NCBI GenBank assembly: GCA_947566705.1
Contig: CANOLA010000002.1
Span: forward strand, 37,112-101,111
Reading direction: 5' to 3'
Length of the DNA: 64,000 nucleotides
Source of the DNA: an uncultured Lachnospiraceae bacterium
GTDB lineage: Bacteria; Bacillota; Clostridia; Lachnospirales; Lachnospiraceae
How positions within the stretch are numbered: position 1 is the first letter of the stretch; each line of letters begins with the position of its first letter. Shown here piece after piece: positions 26,398-33,684 of this stretch. The notes under the pieces were generated by a model. That model saw nothing but the letters and a program-made list of their open reading frames with translations. It was not told the DNA's origin and searched no databases. A program made the position numbers and the translations under genes.

Positions 26398-27381
26398 ATG
26401 TTTGGTTTTGGACAGCTGATTAATATCTTAAAAAAGAATCCGAAAAAAATCGTATTTACAGAAGGTAAGGACCCGCGGATTCTGGAAGCGGCATCAAGAC
26501 TTCTGGCGAGCAGCTTCCTGCATCCGATTCTGGTCGGTGTGGAAGATGAAATCTATGCAGTAGCAGAAGAGAGCGGTTTTAATATACGTGGTGCAGAGAT
26601 TATCAATCCGGCGGAATTTGACCGCATGGAGGAGATGATTGATTTATTCTGTGAACTGCGTAAAAGCAAAGGTGTGACAAAGGAGCAGGCAGCACAGGTT
26701 CTTTCGCAGAACAATTATTTTGGTACAATGCTGGTTAAGATGGGGCTTGCAGATGCACTGCTTGGCGGCGCGACATATTCCACAGCTGACACGGTCCGCC
26801 CGGCGCTGCAGCTTATTAAGACAAAGCCGGAGAATTCCATAGTTTCTTCCTGCTACATTCTGGTGCGTCCGTCTGCAACAGGTGAAAATGAAGTTCTTGC
26901 CATGGCAGACTGCGCAATTAATATACATCCGACAGAGGATGAGCTGGTTGAAATTGCATGGGAGACAACAAAATGTGCAAAAATTTTCGGTGTTGACCCG
27001 CAGCTTGCATTTTTAAGTTATTCCACACTTGGCTCCGGAAAAGGAGAGGACGTGGACAAGATGCGCAACGCCGCCCAGAAAACAAAGGCAAAGTACCCGG
27101 ATTTACCAATTGGCGGGGAAATGCAGTTTGACGCGGCAGTATCACCGCGTGTTGCGAGGACAAAATGTCCGGGACTGGAAGTAGGCGGACATGCAAACAC
27201 CTTTATTTTTCCGGATATCAATGCGGGTAATATTGGTTATAAAATTGCACAGCGTCTTGGTAATTTTGAAGCATACGGGCCGATACTTCTCGGACTGAAT
27301 GCACCAATCAATGATTTGTCCCGTGGATGTAATGCATCAGAAGTATACTCCATGGCAATCATTACAGCTGCGTTAGCCTAA
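26398..27381 (+). CDS. pta: Phosphate acetyltransferase
   Basis: It interconverts acetyl-CoA and acetyl phosphate in fermentative ATP formation. The 327-residue single-domain form starts MFGFGQLINILKKNPKKIVF after a GAGGAG site. Family blocks are FTEGKDPRILEAASRL, GGATYSTADTVRPALQLIK, GEMQFDAAVSPRVARTKCPG and FIFPDINAGNIGYKIAQRLG. The upstream in-frame ATG lies before the ribosome binding site. The usual partner ackA does not follow: the next 200 bp are hairpin repeats and a terminator. Confidence 0.97.
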   Translation: MFGFGQLINILKKNPKKIVFTEGKDPRILEAASRLLASSFLHPILVGVEDEIYAVAEESGFNIRGAEIINPAEFDRMEEMIDLFCELRKSKGVTKEQAAQVLSQNNYFGTMLVKMGLADALLGGATYSTADTVRPALQLIKTKPENSIVSSCYILVRPSATGENEVLAMADCAINIHPTEDELVEIAWETTKCAKIFGVDPQLAFLSYSTLGSGKGEDVDKMRNAAQKTKAKYPDLPIGGEMQFDAAVSPRVARTKCPGLEVGGHANTFIFPDINAGNIGYKIAQRLGNFEAYGPILLGLNAPINDLSRGCNASEVYSMAIITAALA

Positions 27382-27574
27382 GTAATATTCCCGCGGAGCG
27401 GGGATATTACCTGCGCAAACTGCTTTCGCGAAGCGAAACTTTCATGCAGTTTGCTCCATCCTAAGTAATATTCCCACGAAGTGGGAGTATTACCTGCGCA
27501 AACTGCTTTCGCGAAGCGAAACTTTCATGCAGTTTGCTCCATTAAGTAATATTCCCACGAAGTGGGAGTATTGC
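27382..27574. repeat. Array of palindromic hairpin repeats (GTAATA...TATTAC family)
   Basis: Three copies begin at 27382, 27465 and 27546. Each has a 13-bp stem with outer arms GTAATA/TATTAC or close variants (the third ends TATTGC) and a three-base loop: GGA in the first, GAA in the others. The first two copies also carry a second element, GCAAACTGC/GCAGTTTGC, enclosing TTTCGC-GAA-GCGAAA. The third lacks it. Inner stem bases differ between copies 1 and 2 with pairing preserved. This fills most of the 335-bp gap between pta and ispF. Confidence 0.92.
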
Positions 27575-27589
27575 CTACGCAAAATAATG

Positions 27590-27621
27590 TACGGGGTGTC
27601 AGGCGATGCCCCGTATTTTTT
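27590..27621 (+). terminator. Rho-independent terminator after pta
   Basis: TACGGGG at 27590-27596 pairs with CCCCGTA at 27609-27615, followed by six T residues. It lies after the hairpin repeats and before ispF. Confidence 0.8.
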
Positions 27622-27629
27622 ATCTGTGC

Positions 27630-27643
27630 GCCAGAATTCTGGC
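27630..27643. promoter_or_regulatory. 14-bp perfect palindrome upstream of ispF
   Basis: GCCAGAATTCTGGC is its own reverse complement. It sits between the pta terminator and the ispF start, in the region where an ispF promoter must lie. An operator role is possible; no protein can be assigned. Confidence 0.4.
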
Positions 27644-27716
27644 AGCGGAACAAATGTTAATAATGACAGAAAAGAAACAGCTGTATCATCAGCTGAAAGC
27701 AGGAGGGGGAACATTT

Positions 27717-28250
27717 ATGCGGGTTGGAATGGGATATGATGTACATCGGTTAGTGGAGGGGCGAAAGCTCATTCTTGGCGGTGTGGATATTGAGCATACG
27801 CACGGACTGCTGGGGCATTCGGATGCCGATGTGCTGGTGCATGCGGTTATGGATGCGTTACTGGGCGCTGCTGCGCTTGGGGATATCGGCAGTCATTTTC
27901 CAGATACGGATGAAACATACAAAGGGATTTCCAGCATGAAGCTGCTGGAAAAGGTAAGGGAGCTGGTTGAAGAAAACGGCTATGTGATTGAAAATATTGA
28001 TGCGACCATTATTGCACAGAAGCCGAAGCTTCGTCCGTATATCAGCCGGATGGAACAAAACATTGCAGAAACGCTTAAGCTTTCCAGCGGCCAGGTGAAT
28101 GTTAAGGCAACGACCGAGGAGGGGCTTGGTTTTACGGGAACTGAAGAGGGAATTTCTGCACAGGCCGTCTGCCTGCTGACCGGATTTTACGAAGGAAGCT
28201 TTGCCGTGAACGACCGGTGTTCGTCCTGTAGTGGGTGCAGGAAAGAATAG
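27717..28250 (+). CDS. ispF: 2-C-methyl-D-erythritol 2,4-cyclodiphosphate synthase
   Basis: IspF forms the cyclodiphosphate intermediate of the MEP isoprenoid pathway. The true start is the ATG at 27717 after AGGAGGGGG; it gives [22 protein letters not shown], with the metal-binding Asp and His. Other motifs are [35 protein letters not shown] and [22 protein letters not shown]. The protein has 177 residues, longer than the usual 157-160. The excess is a C-terminal tail ending in [12 protein letters not shown], a Cys-rich segment that I do not know from typical IspF. The bifunctional ispDF form is not present. Confidence 0.96.
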   Translation: MRVGMGYDVHRLVEGRKLILGGVDIEHTHGLLGHSDADVLVHAVMDALLGAAALGDIGSHFPDTDETYKGISSMKLLEKVRELVEENGYVIENIDATIIAQKPKLRPYISRMEQNIAETLKLSSGQVNVKATTEEGLGFTGTEEGISAQAVCLLTGFYEGSFAVNDRCSSCSGCRKE

Positions 28251-28283
28251 CGTATGAGTCCCGTCACGGAAGATGGCAAAAAA

Positions 28284-28311
28284 ATGGTAAATAACTATAG
28301 GAATTTACCAT
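28284..28311. promoter_or_regulatory. Inverted repeat upstream of cysS
   Basis: ATGGTAAAT at 28284-28292 is perfectly complementary to ATTTACCAT at 28303-28311 across a 10-nt loop. On the minus strand it is followed by seven T residues, but no minus-strand gene is nearby. It may be an operator, or a terminator of antisense transcription. Confidence 0.45.
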
Positions 28312-28354
28312 AAAATATTGTAAAATAGTAATTATTAAGCAGGGAGAAGCCAAG

Positions 28355-29785
28355 ATGGAAAACAAATTTCATTTTTATAATACACTTACAAGAACAGACG
28401 AAACAGTTCACCCGCGTGAAGAGGGCAGGATCGGGATGTACACCTGCGGACCAACCGTTTACCACTTTGCCCATATTGGAAACCTGCGGACTTATATTAT
28501 GGAGGATATTCTGGAAAAAAGCCTGCGCTATCTGGGATATGATGTGAAGCGTGTCATGAATATTACGGATGTGGGGCATCTTTCCTCCGATGCGGATACC
28601 GGAGAGGATAAGATGTTAAAGGGTGCAAAGCGCGAGCATAAAAGCGTGATGGAAATCGCACAGTTTTACACGGATGCATTTTTTGATGACTGTAACAAGT
28701 TAAATATTAAGCGGCCCGATATTGTGGAGCCCGCAACGGCATGTATTGCTGATTTTATCCATATGATAGAGGTACTTCTGGAAAAGGGCTATGCCTATCC
28801 TGCAGGAGGGAACATCTATTTTGATACTAGCAGGCTTTCCGATTATTTCGTATTTTCTTCCGCAGTTGAAAAGGAGCAGCTGCAGGTCGGCGTGCGTGAG
28901 GATGTGGAGGAGGATGCCAACAAGAAAAACAAAAATGATTTTGTGCTGTGGTTTACAAAATCCAAATTTGAGGACCAGGCGCTCAAATGGGAAAGTCCGT
29001 GGGGCACGGGATATCCGGGCTGGCATATTGAGTGTTCGTGCATCGGCATGAAGCATCTTGGTGAGTATATGGATATCCACTGCGGCGGGGTTGACAATAT
29101 TTTTCCGCATCATACCAATGAGATTGCGCAGTCAGAGGCTTATCTGGGGCATCCGTGGTGCAGGTACTGGTTCCATGTCAACCACTTAAACGACCAGTCA
29201 GGCAAGATGAGTAAGTCAAAGGGGGATTTTCTTACTGTTTCTCTGCTGGAAAAAAAGGGATATCTGCCGCTTGCCTACCGTATGTTCTGCCTGCAGTCCC
29301 ATTACCGTAAGCCTCTGGTATTTTCCTATGAGAATCTGGACAATATGGAGCTGGCCTATGAGAAGCTGGTCAAAAAGATTGCTGCATTTAAAGAAGAGGG
29401 TGAACTGGATGAAGAAGCATTTTTCAGATACAAAACCAGTTTTACAGAAGCTCTCTGTAATGATTTGAATACTTCCATGGCAATAACAGTTGTCTATGAC
29501 GTCGTAAAGGCCGATATAAATGATAAGACCAAGCTTACCCTTTTAAAGGATTTTGACAGGGTACTCTCCCTCGACCTTACAACAGCAGGCCGGAAGCTGG
29601 AGGAGGTAAATGATTTTGCAGATGCAGATTTAAAACAATGGGTGGATGAAAAAATTGCGGAGCGCGCCGCGGCAAAAAAAGCAAAAGACTTTGCAAAGGC
29701 AGACGCCATCCGTGAAGAACTTCTTGCCCGCGGAATACAGATTAAAGACACCCGTGAGGGCGTGCAGATAGAATTTATACGATGA
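28355..29785 (+). CDS. cysS: Cysteinyl-tRNA synthetase
   Basis: It attaches cysteine to tRNA-Cys. The class I signatures are HIGN-type (YHFAHIGNLRTY) and KMSKS-type (GKMSKSKGDFL). Zinc-binding residues lie in MYTCGPTVY and GWHIECSCIGMKHLGEYMDIHCGG. The length of 476 residues is typical, ending in a Lys/Ala-rich helical domain and TREGVQIEF. No T-box leader was recognised in the 104 bp upstream. It starts the cysS-mrnC-rlmB-sigH series common in Firmicutes. Confidence 0.98.
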   Translation: MENKFHFYNTLTRTDETVHPREEGRIGMYTCGPTVYHFAHIGNLRTYIMEDILEKSLRYLGYDVKRVMNITDVGHLSSDADTGEDKMLKGAKREHKSVMEIAQFYTDAFFDDCNKLNIKRPDIVEPATACIADFIHMIEVLLEKGYAYPAGGNIYFDTSRLSDYFVFSSAVEKEQLQVGVREDVEEDANKKNKNDFVLWFTKSKFEDQALKWESPWGTGYPGWHIECSCIGMKHLGEYMDIHCGGVDNIFPHHTNEIAQSEAYLGHPWCRYWFHVNHLNDQSGKMSKSKGDFLTVSLLEKKGYLPLAYRMFCLQSHYRKPLVFSYENLDNMELAYEKLVKKIAAFKEEGELDEEAFFRYKTSFTEALCNDLNTSMAITVVYDVVKADINDKTKLTLLKDFDRVLSLDLTTAGRKLEEVNDFADADLKQWVDEKIAERAAAKKAKDFAKADAIREELLARGIQIKDTREGVQIEFIR

Positions 29786-29795
29786 AAGGAACTTT

Positions 29796-30230
29796 ATGGA
29801 AAAGGGGATAGCAGCGGGTATCTGTCAGCAGTTTGAAATACCGGATGTGGATATCAGAACATATTCTCCGCTGACACTGGCGTATATTGGCGACTGTATT
29901 TTTGAACTTGTGATACGTACAGTGGTTGTTGGAAAAGGAAACTCAAGGCCGGACAGCCTGAACAGACGCGCCAGCCGGATTGCCAAGGCACATACGCAGG
30001 CGGTTATCATAGAATATTTAGAGGGGATGCTTACCGCGGAGGAAGCGGATATTTACCGCAGGGGACGCAATGCACACTCCCATACAATGGCAAAAAATGC
30101 GACAGTGGCGGATTACCGTAAGGCAACCGGTCTGGAGGCGCTTGCCGGATATCTGTATCTTACAGACCAGTTTGAGAGACTGTTGGAATTAATAAAAACT
30201 GCTGTAAGCGGCCTGAAACTGGAAATATAA
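29796..30230 (+). CDS. mrnC: Mini-ribonuclease III
   Basis: MrnC is a compact RNase III-like enzyme that matures 23S rRNA and has no dsRNA-binding domain. The catalytic region is LAYIGDCIFELVIRT. RGRNAHSHTMAKNATVADYRKATGLEALAGYLYL follows in conserved order. The length of 144 residues matches the family. It lies 10 bp after cysS. Confidence 0.96.
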   Translation: MEKGIAAGICQQFEIPDVDIRTYSPLTLAYIGDCIFELVIRTVVVGKGNSRPDSLNRRASRIAKAHTQAVIIEYLEGMLTAEEADIYRRGRNAHSHTMAKNATVADYRKATGLEALAGYLYLTDQFERLLELIKTAVSGLKLEI

Positions 30231-30270
30231 ACAAAAAGAAAAACAAAAAAATAAGGACGGAAAATTTTCC

Positions 30271-31065
30271 GTGGAAACGGTACAAAAAATGGAATACACC
30301 AAAAACGCTATTGAAGAAACAAAAAGTGGAGAGAATAAGATTGAGGGACGCAATGCAGTGCTTGAAGCGTTCCGCTCCGGCAAAACAGTTGATAAATTAT
30401 ATGTGCTGGACGGATGCCAGGACGGACCGGTAAAGACGATTACCAGGGAAGCAAAAAAGCATGATACCATTATTCAGTACGTGGCAAAAGAACGGCTGGA
30501 CCAGATATCTGAAACAGGAAAGCACCAGGGAGTAGTTGCCATCAGCGCGGCATATGCGTATACTGAAATTGAAGATATTTTAAAAAAGGCTGAAGAAAAA
30601 GGGGAACCGCCGTTTCTTGTTTTTCTGGACGGAATCGAAGACCCGCATAACCTTGGTGCAGTCATACGGACAGCAAACCAGGCAGGGGCACATGGTGTTG
30701 TGATTCCCAAAAGGCGTGCAGTCGGACTGACTGCAGCAGTTGCAAAGACTTCGGCAGGGGCCATTAATTATACGCCAGTAGCAAAAGTGACAAATATTTC
30801 TACTACCATAAATGAACTGAAAAAACGCGGCATGTGGTTTGTATGTGCCGATATGGAAGGGACGCTTATGTATGATGTTGACCTGACGGGCCCCATCGGG
30901 CTGGTGATTGGCAGTGAGGGAAGCGGAGTCAGTTCCCTTGTGAAAAAGAACTGTGACATGACCGCCGCAATTCCGATGAAGGGAGAAATCGACTCACTGA
31001 ATGCATCAGTGGCGGCGGGAGTGCTTGCATATGAAATCGTCAGGCAGCGCATGAAAAAAGGATAA
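30271..31065 (+). CDS. rlmB: 23S rRNA (guanosine-2251-2'-O)-methyltransferase
   Basis: This SPOUT-class methyltransferase has an N-terminal substrate-binding domain (IEGRNAVLEAFRSGKTVDKLYV). The knotted catalytic domain shows LDGIEDPHNLGAVIRTANQAGAHGVV (motif 1), GLVIGSEGSGVSSLV (motif 2) and IPMKGEIDSLNASVAAGVLAYEI (motif 3). I keep the GTG start at 30271 because AAGGACGG lies 11 nt upstream; an ATG at 30289 is possible. It has 264 residues and ends 2 bp before sigH. Confidence 0.95.
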   Translation: METVQKMEYTKNAIEETKSGENKIEGRNAVLEAFRSGKTVDKLYVLDGCQDGPVKTITREAKKHDTIIQYVAKERLDQISETGKHQGVVAISAAYAYTEIEDILKKAEEKGEPPFLVFLDGIEDPHNLGAVIRTANQAGAHGVVIPKRRAVGLTAAVAKTSAGAINYTPVAKVTNISTTINELKKRGMWFVCADMEGTLMYDVDLTGPIGLVIGSEGSGVSSLVKKNCDMTAAIPMKGEIDSLNASVAAGVLAYEIVRQRMKKG

Positions 31066-31067
31066 AA

Positions 31068-31670
31068 ATGAAGGCATATGATGCATTATCTGATGAGAAG
31101 CTGATTGAACAGCTCCGTCAGGGCAGGACAGAAATTACAGACTATATTCTGGAAAAATACAAGCCGCTTGTACGCAAACGGGCAAATGCAATGTACCTGA
31201 TTGGCGGGGAAACAGAGGATCTGATTCAGGAAGGCATGATTGGTCTGTTTAAGGCAATTCGGGATTACAGGGATGACCATGATACCGGGTTTTACCATTT
31301 TGCGGAAATCTGTATCAACAGGCAGCTCTATTCAGCGCTTGAGGCGTCAAACCGCAAAAAGCATATTCCATTAAATTCCTATATTTCGCTTTCCGCGCAG
31401 GGAGCGGCAGCAGGAAGAAATGTGGAGGAGGAGATTTTAGGGCACAGTGAAAGTCCGGAGCAGATGGTGATTGAGCAGGAAGTCTGGGAGGAATTCAGAC
31501 GGCGCTTAACTGGGAATCTCAGTAAAATGGAGAATCAGGTGTTGCATCTGTACCTGGATGGGAATAATTATATACAGATTGCAAAACGGATGGATAAAAG
31601 TCCAAAATCAATTGACAACGCGTTACAACGGATCAGACAGAAAGTCAGACAGATGAAACTGGAAGGATGA
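31068..31670 (+). CDS. sigH: RNA polymerase sigma factor SigH-type (sporulation)
   Basis: This sigma-70 family factor of 200 residues resembles the SigH/Spo0H group. Region 2 reads YKPLVRKRANAMYLIGGETEDLIQEGMIGLFKAIRDY. Region 4 reads LSKMENQVLHLYLDGNNYIQIAKRMDKSPKSIDNALQRIRQKV, a helix-turn-helix that would contact the -35 box. The position behind mrnC-rlmB matches the sigH locus of Bacillus and Clostridia. SigH drives early sporulation genes there; whether this organism sporulates is not shown. Confidence 0.94.
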   Translation: MKAYDALSDEKLIEQLRQGRTEITDYILEKYKPLVRKRANAMYLIGGETEDLIQEGMIGLFKAIRDYRDDHDTGFYHFAEICINRQLYSALEASNRKKHIPLNSYISLSAQGAAAGRNVEEEILGHSESPEQMVIEQEVWEEFRRRLTGNLSKMENQVLHLYLDGNNYIQIAKRMDKSPKSIDNALQRIRQKVRQMKLEG

Positions 31671-31701
31671 ACGGGCAGGATACAGGAAAGAGGGTGGGCG
31701 T

Positions 31702-32358
31702 ATGAAATTTTCCCGCATCGGAAAACACACCATTCAGTGTGTGATATCAGAACAGGAAATTGCAGATCTGGGATATACACTGGAAGAGATTATGAGTAAC
31801 GGAGAGCGTACGCAGGAATTTATGAATCAGATTTTTGATATGGCAGAGCAGCGGTTTGAGACAAAATTTGAGCTTGGCATCAAAACCGTAAGGGCAGACT
31901 TTATGTCTGACCATTCACTTGCACTGACATTTTCAGAACATCCGGGTTCCGACGAAATGATGGAACACCTGAAAGACATTGTGAGCGGGCTTATTAATTC
32001 TATCCCGCAGCAGAAATGGGAAGAACTTCATGAGGCAAGGAAAAACGGAGGGGATACAGGAGAAGATGTCAGGGTATTAATTACCATCGTCTTTTCAGAT
32101 CTTGACGTTCTGACGCGTTTTGCAAAGCAGATGAGAACACCGAAGCTTCCGCCCAGCGGATTATACAAGTACCGGAATGAATATCTGCTGTTACTGGATC
32201 TGTCAGAGCTTTCCGAAGAGGAGGTATGGCAACTGTCTGCGCTTACTGATGAGTATGCAGAGGATATCCTGGTGGGTGCGGACCGGCAGGCATTTATTGA
32301 GGAGCACGGGGATGCAATTCTGAAGAAACAGGCGCTGGAAAGTTTAAGGGCACTTTGA
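31702..32358 (+). CDS. mecA: Adaptor protein MecA
   Basis: MecA delivers substrates to the ClpC unfoldase. The N-terminal part (MKFSRIGKHTIQCVISEQEIADLGYTLEEI) is the substrate-binding domain. A variable middle is followed by the C-terminal ClpC-binding domain (FSDLDVLTRFAKQM, LYKYRNEYLLLLDLSELS). The length of 218 residues is typical. clpC itself is 27 kb away in this window (59385-61832). An AGGGTGGG ribosome binding site precedes the ATG. Confidence 0.93.
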   Translation: MKFSRIGKHTIQCVISEQEIADLGYTLEEIMSNGERTQEFMNQIFDMAEQRFETKFELGIKTVRADFMSDHSLALTFSEHPGSDEMMEHLKDIVSGLINSIPQQKWEELHEARKNGGDTGEDVRVLITIVFSDLDVLTRFAKQMRTPKLPPSGLYKYRNEYLLLLDLSELSEEEVWQLSALTDEYAEDILVGADRQAFIEEHGDAILKKQALESLRAL

Positions 32359-32378
32359 GAATCATAAAATATTTCATT

Positions 32379-32411
32379 ATGCGGAGCAGAGTAACTGTTC
32401 CGCATTTTTTG
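32379..32411 (+). terminator. Rho-independent terminator after mecA
   Basis: TGCGGAGCAG at 32380-32389 pairs with CTGTTCCGCA at 32395-32404, with one G-U pair and a 5-nt loop. Six T residues follow. Confidence 0.85.
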
Positions 32412-32465
32412 TGACATGAAATTTCTTTATATGTCCTATTTTGCACACAAAAAACAATCCCCCGA

Positions 32466-32565
32466 ATGATATGGAAAAACAAAACACCATCGCGGGATGT
32501 ATATGGATTTAGGTACATGCAGGGCACACACCCCTGCCGTCCGGAAAGGGTGTGAACCATATCAT
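32466..32565 (-). other. Structured 3' region downstream of cheY
   Basis: A 9-bp inverted repeat (ATGATATGG at 32466-32474, CCATATCAT at 32557-32565) encloses a smaller CACACCC/GGGTGTG hairpin (32527-32554). Read on the minus strand, the outer stem is followed within 20 nt by a T-rich run. It may be a terminator or a stable 3' end; no known RNA family was recognised. Confidence 0.4.
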
Positions 32566-32576
32566 ATATAAGTTAA

Positions 32577-32936
32577 TTATCCCAGAACCTTGCGGATAGA
32601 CTCTAATACACGGTCTGCCTGGAATGGCTTAACAATGAAATCCTTGGCACCGGACTGGATTGCTTCAATAACCATGGACTGCTGTCCCATCGCAGAACAC
32701 ATCACGCAGGTTGCATTTGGATCTGCTGCCTTGATTTCCTTAAGTGCCTGAATACCGTCTTTGTTCGGCATGGTGATATCAAGGGTAACCAGATCCGGCT
32801 TTAATTCCTGGTATTTTGCAATAGCTTCCACACCATCGGCGGCCTCTCCGGCAATTTCAAATCCTCCCTTTGTCAGAATGTCCTTGAGCATCATTCGCAT
32901 AAATGCTGCATCATCAACGATTAAAATCTTAGCCAT
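32577..32936 (-). CDS. CheY-type single-domain response regulator
   Basis: This 119-residue receiver domain has no output domain. It begins MAKILIVDDAAFMRMMLKDIL (acidic pocket VDD), with the phosphoacceptor Asp in PDLVTLDITMPNKDG and the Lys in KDFIVKPFQADRVLE. This is the classic CheY pattern. The start codon directly abuts the stop of the upstream CheC-like gene, and its AGGAGG site lies inside that gene, so the pair is cotranscribed. No flagellar, cheA or receptor genes are in the window. Confidence 0.95.
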   Translation of the reverse strand: MAKILIVDDAAFMRMMLKDILTKGGFEIAGEAADGVEAIAKYQELKPDLVTLDITMPNKDGIQALKEIKAADPNATCVMCSAMGQQSMVIEAIQSGAKDFIVKPFQADRVLESIRKVLG

Positions 32937-33518
32937 TTATAAATCCTCCTGTTTTAAAATCTGTTTTACAATGCTGATAGGATACAGCTGAATCAGCTCG
33001 CTGTCAATCAAATCAGCTACGGTGAGACGAAAAGTTACCTTTACAATGTCAGTACCGTTGCACAGCTCCTCCGGAATCTCAAAGGTTTTGTGGTCCTTTG
33101 AATTAATCAGCGGATAGCCAATGTCTGTTGCCTTGTGAAGCAGGGACGCCATGGAGGTGGCAATGGAGCCACACATCTGGTTCATAGCTTCCGATACCGC
33201 AGAAAGCGTCAGTTCATCAACCTGCATACCGGATATGTCTGTCCCGTCCCCGCCCATCATAAGATTGGCAATGACGAGGGCGTCATTCACATCAAGTACA
33301 ATCAGATTGGTTCCGTCAAGTCCTTTGGTATATGGAACTTTGACAAGAATGTGTTCATCGCTCTCCAAAGACGATTCCTCAGCCAGAACTTCCACTGCAG
33401 GAGTCGTGATATTTGTGGAACGGTTAATGATCATACTAAGTGCCGTAGCTGCTGTACCAATGCAGATATTGGCAACCTCTCCGATAATATCGGCCTGATC
33501 TCTGGTAATGCTTTCCAT
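32937..33518 (-). CDS. CheC-like / FliY N-domain-like CheY-P phosphatase
   Basis: This 193-residue protein carries both ExxN-type phosphatase helices of the CheC family: IGEVANICIGTAATALSMI near the N-terminus and SAVSEAMNQMCGSIATSM in the middle. The sequence between them (NITTPAVEVL, VDELTLSAVSEAMNQM) is closest to the N-domain of FliY. However, no C-terminal SpoA/FliN domain follows, so this is a stand-alone phosphatase-type protein. It is encoded directly upstream of a CheY, its likely substrate. It has a GGGAGG ribosome binding site on the minus strand. Confidence 0.85.
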   Translation of the reverse strand: MESITRDQADIIGEVANICIGTAATALSMIINRSTNITTPAVEVLAEESSLESDEHILVKVPYTKGLDGTNLIVLDVNDALVIANLMMGGDGTDISGMQVDELTLSAVSEAMNQMCGSIATSMASLLHKATDIGYPLINSKDHKTFEIPEELCNGTDIVKVTFRLTVADLIDSELIQLYPISIVKQILKQEDL

Positions 33519-33553
33519 AGATTATCCTCCCATAGTACCTATTTCCTAACCCT

Positions 33554-33559
33554 ATTATA
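33554..33559 (-). promoter_or_regulatory. -10 element for the CheC-like/CheY pair
   Basis: On the minus strand a perfect TATAAT lies about 36 bp upstream of the CheC-like start. No convincing -35 box is visible at normal spacing, so the promoter may need an activator or be weak. Confidence 0.45.
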
Positions 33560-33611
33560 TCAAATACTCCGGCGTAAGGAAAGAAAATCTTTACATTTTT
33601 TTCACTTTCCA

Positions 33612-33640
33612 TTGGTATCATAACACATATGTGGTAAAAT
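33612..33640 (+). promoter_or_regulatory. Promoter with internal palindrome for the BMP-ParB-like gene
   Basis: The -35 TTGGTA at 33612-33617 and -10 TAAAAT at 33635-33640 are 17 bp apart. The spacer holds the perfect palindrome CACATATGTG (33624-33633), a possible operator. Confidence 0.55.
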
Positions 33641-33684
33641 TGGAACATAGAAATCATATTAAAATGTAGAATAAAGGAGAAATC

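Noticed and set aside
28251-28354. T-box or other riboswitch before cysS
   Set aside because: The gap is too short and lacks the T-box sequence; only a simple inverted repeat is present.
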